NCBI RefSeq assembly: GCF_000002995.4
Contig: NW_025062478.1
Coordinates: forward strand, 1,612,001 to 1,676,000
Reading direction: 5' to 3'
Source: Brugia malayi
Taxonomy: Eukaryota; Nematoda; Chromadorea; Rhabditida; Onchocercidae
Length of the DNA stretch: 64,000 nt
The notes under the pieces are model-generated. The model had not been told where the DNA came from, made no database searches, and saw only the letters and a program-made list of their open reading frames with translations. Position 1 is the first letter of the stretch. Each line of letters opens with the position of its first letter. Position numbers and translations under genes: made by a program. Below are positions 53,571-62,500 of this stretch, piece after piece.

Positions 53571-56500
53571 GTCTTTCTTTTGCTCAACGAAACTTTAAAA
53601 GAATTTTTTCCTTCTTTTTGTTTCAATAAAAGAAAAAAGAAATTATAAAGGGATTATATCAAAAGTAATGAATAGAATGATTATTTATGATAAAATATAT
53701 TTTATTGCAAAGAGAGAAAAGAACAACAAAAAAAAAAAAAAAAAATGAAGATAATATATTATTGTGCTATTTAATTACTATCAATTAAATAATGAATGAC
53801 TGTAATGTTAACAAATTGCACTAATTTCAAACAAATAAACAAACAAAAGAAAAAAAAAATGAAAATGAAAAATTTAGAAAGATAAATGGTTTGAATTAAA
53901 GAGAGCGCACACAAAAAAAAAAAGCAATTTTTTAATTGAAATATTTGTTAATTTTATATCATTTTCTTCTTTCCCTTTTTTTTTTTTTTTAATTTTATTT
54001 CAATAAAATCAAAATTTTTTTTTTCCTTAAAAAAAGGAGCGGATGAAAGAGACAGAGGGTTTTATTTGAAGAGACCCGATATAAAATTGTTATTTGCTGA
54101 TGATAATAATAATAATGATGATGATGATGATATCAAGATGACAAAAATAGCCTTACAAGTGGGTCATTTTTAAGGTAAATGAACCAGAACAAATATATGG
54201 ACAATGGCGGTTTACTCCTTTTAAGAAAGGAAGAAGAAAGAGAGAGAGAGAGAGAGAGGGAGAAAGAGAGAGGATAAGTAATAATGAAAAGAATTGATTA
54301 TATGATTGAGTTGACTGATCTTAGACAGAATGTTAGTTTCAATGATAGCAGTAGCTTTTCGCGCAATTTATCCTTTTTAAAAGGGAATGTGAAATAATTG
54401 GAATAAAAATACCAATTTGACGATTGAAAATTGTGCCTTAGCTTATTGATGATTACGATATATGTAAATGTGCGCAATAATGTACCTTCACCTGTGCGCA
54501 ATAATATACCTTCATCTGTGCGCAATAATTCACCTTCATCCATGCGCAATAATACACTTCACCTTACCCATTTTTTACAATCTATATAATTTGCTATGCA
54601 TTTTTAGGAAAAATAAATCATTTTTCTATACATAGCAATTTTTTTTTTCTTATTTATCATGCTTTTCAATTAAAATAACTCAAAAAAAAAAACTAATTCG
54701 AGAATTTTTTTTGCTCTTTTTGTAAATATAAATTAAAAATTCATCAAGTTCTATATAAATTTATTTATATTTTCTATTTGTTATCCGCTTTTGAATTTAC
54801 AACAACAAAAAAAAAAAAAAAAAAAATAAGAAAAAAGCCAAAAAGATAATTACAATATTGGAAAAATATTATAAAATAAATGAATAAACTAAAAATATCA
54901 CAAAACAAATTTTTTTCAAGAAAAATGAGTAAAAAAGAAAAAAAAATGAAAAAACATTAATGTATTGAAAGAATGAAAAAGAGAAATGAAAAATTTATAA
55001 AAAAAAAAAAAAAAAAAATTCCTTTTTTTTTATTTGAAGATTTTTTCTTTCATTGAAAAAAAAATTTTTTTTCAAGCTAAAATTATTTTATGCTTGAACA
55101 AATTGCAAAAGAAGAAAGAAAAGAAAAGAACCCTTTTAGGAAATTTTTAATCAACCTGATGAGAGAGAGAGTATATGGAGAGAGGGAGAGGGAGAGGGAG
55201 AGAGTTAAAACATTAGTGCTAATAGATTAAGCAATAGCACATCTGTTCATGGCAATCAAACAAATTTATTTTAATTTACTATCAGTAATCTTTTATCATC
55301 AAATAATGATTTTCATTCATTTATTTTATTTTTATTTTTTCAATTAACACATCAATTTCAATTTGGTTGATGAATCATAGTGAAATTGAAATTTTAATTT
55401 GTGAAGCTAACAATAATACAAAGAAACGAGTAAATATGCTTTAAAAAAATGAGATAATTAATTAATTAACACATAATATTTCACTATTATATTTACTGAA
55501 AATTATATTAAATAATTATCATAAATTATTATTATTATTATCGTTGTTAATATTATCATTGGTACTTTATTATATCGAAAAGATACAAATGAATGATTGC
55601 TTGTATTTCTTTTCTACACTTCACCTAAGTTAATTATTATAAAATTAATATGAATAATATTAAATAAATTTATTGCATCATTAATATTTTGATATTATTG
55701 TAATTATTTTTCTTTTAGTTTCAATTTTGAATTCAAATGTATTAGCTTCAGTGTCTCTTAAATGTATTAATTTTAATTTGATTAAGCATATCAAAATCTA
55801 ATTATCATCATAATTTTAATTCACTAATTAATTTTACTTTTTTTTTTATATTTCAATTTTAAGAAATGAAAGATTCATATCATTTTAAATAATATAATTA
55901 TTCTTAAATTTGAAATAAAATTGAAATTTTATTTTAGAAAATTTTTCTTATAAACTTATTCAATTCGGGAGTTAATTCTTCTTCTTTTTTTTTTTTCAAG
56001 GGTTATCATGGATCGGTGCACGATCTCAGCAATGCTTCATCGTCATCCGCAGCTGTGGCTGTGGCTACTCAACAACATCAGTCGACAACCCCCGATAGTC
56101 ACCCTTTAGTGCTGGGCGGGGTGACCCCTCTGACGGCTGGGGGCACCCAAACGTCCATGTCGCTAACAGCCGTCAGTAGTCCGTCAGGAAGGTTAAAAAT
56201 ATTAGCAAATTGAAAAAAAAAAAAAAGTGCAAACAATACATAATGAAAATTCAATTCGATTAAAAAAAAAAAAAATTGGAAAAGGAATTAAAATAAAGAA
56301 ATGAATAAACCTTCGACTTATTAAAAATACATTACTTCAGTATTAAAATTGAGTCTTTTCCATAATTAACTATTAAGCCTAAATTTAATTGTTGTATTTC
56401 TATTTCAAATTTTTAAATCTTATTAATATACACTCTGAAAAGTTATACTTTTTATTTCTTAAAAAAAAAAAGAAAAAAATGAACGAAGATTTTATGCTAT

Positions 56501-59500
56501 TATTTATATATCTAAACAAAATTGATACGATGTTTGCTGGAAAAATAGAAGCTAAAAGAACAACAAAGAGAAAAACAAAAAATTGGAAAAAATAAAATTT
56601 AAAATTTACAGTTCATCAGCAGGTGGTCAACGACTTGATTCAACGCCACATTCGGTGGAAACACCAAATCAATTGCTCACCGCTCAACAACAAGATAATG
56701 TTTCTGATACAGGTATTGATTGATTTGTTAATTTTATATTTTCTTTTTCAAATTTCTTTCAATTTTTTACTTTTTATGACCAATATGAGCAATTTAAATT
56801 ATCGCTTAGTTCCTTTTTTTTTCTCTCTCTTTGAAATATTGATTTAAGAAAATTTCCATTTCCAGAAATTGATGATATCCAATTTTTTTTTTTTCTGTTT
56901 TTGATTTTTTTTCAATTCACACTAACGGTTTAGTGAAAAAAAAAAGATTACATCATTAATTGGAAATTGAATTAGTTTTTAATTACTAGTTATACTCTTA
57001 TTATTATTACCATTATACCTCTTTTTGCCCTTTCTTTCACGTTTCTTTATTTTTATGTAAGTATTTATAACCTATTTCTGCCTTTTTTAGTCTAAGATAT
57101 GGTTTTTGCTAGGCCTATTATTTATTTGTGGCCAGCGAATATTCTAATGTAACTTTTCAATATCTTCCATATATGATATTAATATTTTTGTGTTGAAATT
57201 TACCCAATTATGATTCGTTCGATTTAAACTTTAATTTAATTTCAAACATATTTTAATTATGAATATTATTCCTAATGTTTATTTCAAAAATTTGCCTAAA
57301 ATTGGTTCGCTGGCTAATTTCATTCATTTTGTTAATTTCAATTTATATTTCAATTTTTATGTTAATTTCAATCCATTCTTCAACAAGCAAATCAGTCATG
57401 TAATATACAGTAGTTTACCTCTAGAACCATTAAAAAAAAATTTTTTTTGAAAATTCAAAAAGCTTAGAACTAATTAATTGCATTGTTTTATTAAATATTA
57501 AAATCGTAAATACATTTTATTAAACTTGTATTGAAATCAAAAATTTATTTATACATTTTTTCTTCCTTCATTTATTTAAAATGAATTCAAAAAAAATTTT
57601 TTTATATTTTTTCGTTTTTGTCTTTTTCCTTCTTTTTCTTTTTTGTTGTTATTATACAAATTTTTAAATGAACAATTCTCACTAGAAGAAAAAACCAATT
57701 CCTTTTCTATTATCATTTCCATCCCATCTAATTATCTATTAAACTTACTATAGATTCTTATCTTATTTCTACTTCATCTAGATAAATTAATTTCTTTTAA
57801 TCTATCGAATTAATTTTTAAATTCATGCCAGATTAATTCTAAATTATTACATAATATATATTTATTTGCTCATTTTATGAGATATACACATTAACATACA
57901 ATTTGCTCGAAATTATTTAACCGAGATGACATTTTTACGCTACACTGCATTTATTAATTATAAAATTTCCATCTTTTAGTTAATTAATTATTATCCAGAT
58001 AAAGATTCCATACACATAAACATATGTAGTTTGCCTAAAAAGTACGAATTTTTCTTACTTCATAAATTTTCAAAAAAATCATTTTTTCATTCATTCATTT
58101 ATTTAGTTCATAAAATTATTAGTGGAATAATTTCAATGTTTGCCATTTTTGCACTTTTTTTTTTGTTAATTAAATAAACATATATATATGCACACTTTTT
58201 TCGAAAATTTGCTAATTCTATTTATTGCTACTATATTATTAATTGATAAATTTTTGCTTTCATTTTTTCTTTTTTTGTTTTATTTAAAAATTCAAATTGC
58301 AAAAAAAATTCTGAATTTAATTTATAAAATATCATTTATTTATAATCACTTTAAGTTTTTTTCTGTTCTTTTTAAGTTTATGTTATGTTTTTTGCTTTAC
58401 GCATTATTAAATGCCTTTTTAACTTTGCTTTTTTTGCATGATTAATTGTAATAACAATAATAATAGTAATAATGGTGATAAAAATAACAATAATATAAGC
58501 AAGGAAGTTTTGTTTACTCGTTTTGTTTGTCTATTTGCTTGCTTTGCTTTGCTTTGTTTTGTTTGTTTGTTTATCTCTAAGGTTTAGCTTGAAATGCTAT
58601 ATGCTAATTTTGTATGCGGGTTAAAGACGTTTACAGGTAGCAAAAGTTCGGATTCATATCCATCCTCTGTTACCTTATCCAGTCATTTTGGCCAACATCA
58701 GCAATTACCAAACGGAACTACAAATGATTACTGTATTGACAGTATGCCCCAACAACAACAGCAACAACGTCAAAATCATGGCAATACAGTAGTACCATTA
58801 TCATTATCTACTGATAATCAGGACATTATTATCACCACTACTACTAATACTAATACTACGTCACCATTATTGATGATGTCGTTAACGAAGAAACGTGGAA
58901 TTTTTCCAAAGCCAGCGACAAATATTATGAGAGCTTGGCTTTTTCATCATCTAACGGTTAGTTTATAGAAACTGTTCCAATTTAGATACGTTACAATGAA
59001 TGCAAAATTAATTAATTATTCCTAACAGCGTTTGTTGGAATAAAAACTAATTAATTAATAACAGTAATATTCTCTATCTATCATGATTAAAATTTTCAAT
59101 AGATTTCTAGCTTAATACAGTCAATTATTTTCACACTTTATAATTCAAAAACATTATCTAAGAATAATGATAGCGCAATATATATTTGAATATAATAAAA
59201 GATTAAATTCAATACTGTCAATCATTTGCTATTTTCATTTATTTATTTATAATTTTTCTTTTTTCTTTGAAATCTTAATGACAAATTAAATGTTACAGTA
59301 GTACCATGGAAAAAAGTGTTACAGTATCAGACAAAATTAGATATTTACGGTATTACAAAAATAATACTATATGCCAGCTTCCGCCTTTTTTTATAAAACT
59401 TTTCATAACTAATATTGTGATTGTTTTGGCATTTTTTTTTATTTATTTTAATGTTGCTTATAATGATTTTATTTTATTTTTTACTTATTTTGTTTATATT

Positions 59501-62500
59501 TTTATGGATGAGCTTAATTTTTTTGTTTGTTTTTGTTGCTGCTAGCTTCACTGCTTTTGCTTGCAAATTGCTAATACAACACGTTTTGGTTTTTTAATTA
59601 TTTTTTTTTTTTGATGCAGTAATTTAACTTTAAAGTTTAATGCATAATATCATTCTTCTTATTTCCATCTCTCTCTATCTCTCTCTCTTTCTTCATCTCT
59701 TTTCCTTCACATATGCATAAATTTAATTTTACTATTATTTATAAATTGTAAAAAAATTGACACGATTATTTCACATGTGTATAATATAAGTATAATATTG
59801 TTTTTTCTTTGGATGAATTTCTGTTTTCTTTTTTTTTTCTTTATATATTTCTCATATGCGTGAGTTCAAACGTGTCATACGTGAACGTCATCTTTAGATA
59901 TTTTATACAAAAAAAATTCTTAAACGAAAAAAGATCACATTCGTTTATTGATTTTAATAATATGTTTCTGTTTTCAAAATTAGGCTTTTAAAGTCATCAA
60001 AAAAGAAAAATTAGCCAGCAAACCTAATTTATTACAATGTTAGAATCGGTAATTATCAATCATATCATTATTTGTGAAATGTTTATCATTTCGTTTTTTT
60101 TTTTTCTTCAATCGACTACCAATCATATTCCGGATCAGCCAAATAGATTCCGGACTGATCAAATACAATAAATTTTTAAATCATAAAAGGATTATTACAG
60201 ATTCTTAATAATTCAAGTTTCGCATTTTATTTTCCAGAAAAGGAAAAAGTTAAAACTTAGGGTGGTAGCCATGTGGTGTTTCCAGGTGATGAATCGTTAT
60301 CGATGTGCGGTTCGTTAAATGATGACGGTGGGAGGGAATCGGTATTAAGCGAAGGAAATACCGGAAGCGGTGGTGGTTCAGCAACCGGTGCAAATAAACG
60401 AAAAGTACCAAAAGTTTTTTCAAAAGAAGCAATCACCAAATTCAGGGCATGGCTATTCCAGAATCTTACTGTAAGTTTTAGATCATCTGGCTAATATTCT
60501 GGCTGATACAATTAATATTGATAAATTATCAATATTAATTATGAACAACTATTATTAATAATATTAATAATTTATATAATTCGATTACTATATTAATTTG
60601 AAATTTCATTTATTACTATTATTTTTATATTTGTCATTATTTTTTTTCTATAATCTCTTTTATCAGTTATAGCTGTAAATGCATGAAGCAATTCTTTTAA
60701 TTCATTATTATTAATTCTTTTCCAGTCAATTAATATTTGAAATTATATAAACCTCGGATTTATGTAATTGTCAATCATCTGATCCAATTTGATCATACTA
60801 TTTTACACTATAAATCGTTTATTCTATTTTCATTGTCGTTATCATTACTGTTATTCGTGTTATTATCATTACCATTGTTATCATTGTCACTGTTACTGCT
60901 ATTATATTATTATAATCAGTTTTTATCTTTTTCAATTCATTTAGGTTTTCTCATTTCGTACAAGCTTATGGGCTTAGGCTTTCAAAAAAACATTGAACAA
61001 CTGTTAAACGGTTTTTTATCATTAAAACTAATTCACTTTTTTACTACTTTACTTTTTGATTGTAAAAATTTGTTTCGTCTTTTTCAAGTTGAATATTTTT
61101 AAAACGTTTTTTAAAATTTTGATAATTTACAAAATATCAAATTAAATTCTAAACTATCAAGGATTTCTTCTTTTGTTTTTTTTTTTTTTTTATTTTTCAT
61201 ATTTTTTTCTATTTCCTGATCATTAATTATTTTATTAGTGTTATATATCATATCATATCATTTTTTGTAGTCTTCATTAACGTCAATAGCTCAGCTAAAT
61301 GATCAACAAAATATGTTAATAGTATTGTCATCTGATAATAAAATAAGTAGTTTTTCAAAAAAAAAAAACTTTTATTAGTGTCCTTGAAGTCAGCCAATAT
61401 ATTACAAATAAAAATAATAGGGTTACGGTAATTGTTCATTTTCTTTTTAAATTCATTTTTTTAAATACACTGCTGGAAGTCAATCGTTTTTGGTGAGATT
61501 TTTCCCCTTATTTCTGCTTTTTTTTTTCTTTTTGCATTTTTTTTTTTTTTGTTTTGAAAAAAATTTTGTCGGTGGATTGAAATAGTAATTGCATTTGGGA
61601 TTGCAATGAATACATTTAGAAAAATGGAAAGAAAAAATGGAGCAAAAAAGATGCTGAAAATGAAATGTGAAATTTTGCATTTAAGTGCTTTGCAAATTTT
61701 GCATTAAATGAAGGAAAAAAAAATTGCATTTAAAGATGGAAAGAAAAAAAAAAAAAATGAAATAACTCAAAAGAAAATTTAATTCCACTTATTATTTATT
61801 CTTCTTTTTGTCACATTTTTATTTTTTGCTCAATTTCACTGGATATATAAATTGCATAATTTATTTTTTGAAAATTAAGTTAAATAAATGAAATCTAAAT
61901 AAAAATTAAGAAAAAGTTTGTCTATATAATTCAATTTTAAATTTTTTTATAAAAAAAGGACTTATATTTTTCTTTAATCTTATTGTTTAATTATCACAAT
62001 GTTAAGAAAAATTATTGAATAATGGATGAATAAATCTATTAACTATACCATAATATCATTTATATTATCAAATAGTATCATTTCTATTTTTATTAATAAT
62101 TAACGATATTATTTTTTTTTCTTTTAATTTTGAAAACAAGGAGAAATATTTTTGATTTTATTTTTAAAATCAATTATATTTCCTTTAATAAATATAAAAT
62201 TTGCAAAAATTTTGTAAAGTACAAGTAGCAATAGTTTATTTAATAAGTTGTGATTGCTTAAAAATTTTAATAAGTTGTAATCGCTTAAAAAAGAGTCAAA
62301 ATGATTATCAAATTTTGTTCGAAATATTTAAGTTTTGTTTGAAAATATAATAACACATTTTTTTTTTCATTCCCTTTGATGACATATTAAAAGATTTTAT
62401 GGAAACTTTTTAAAAATTTTAAACTACAATTATTACAGTCATCAATGATATTTGATAATATTGGAATCATATAAATCATTTTTAGTAAATAATTATTAAC

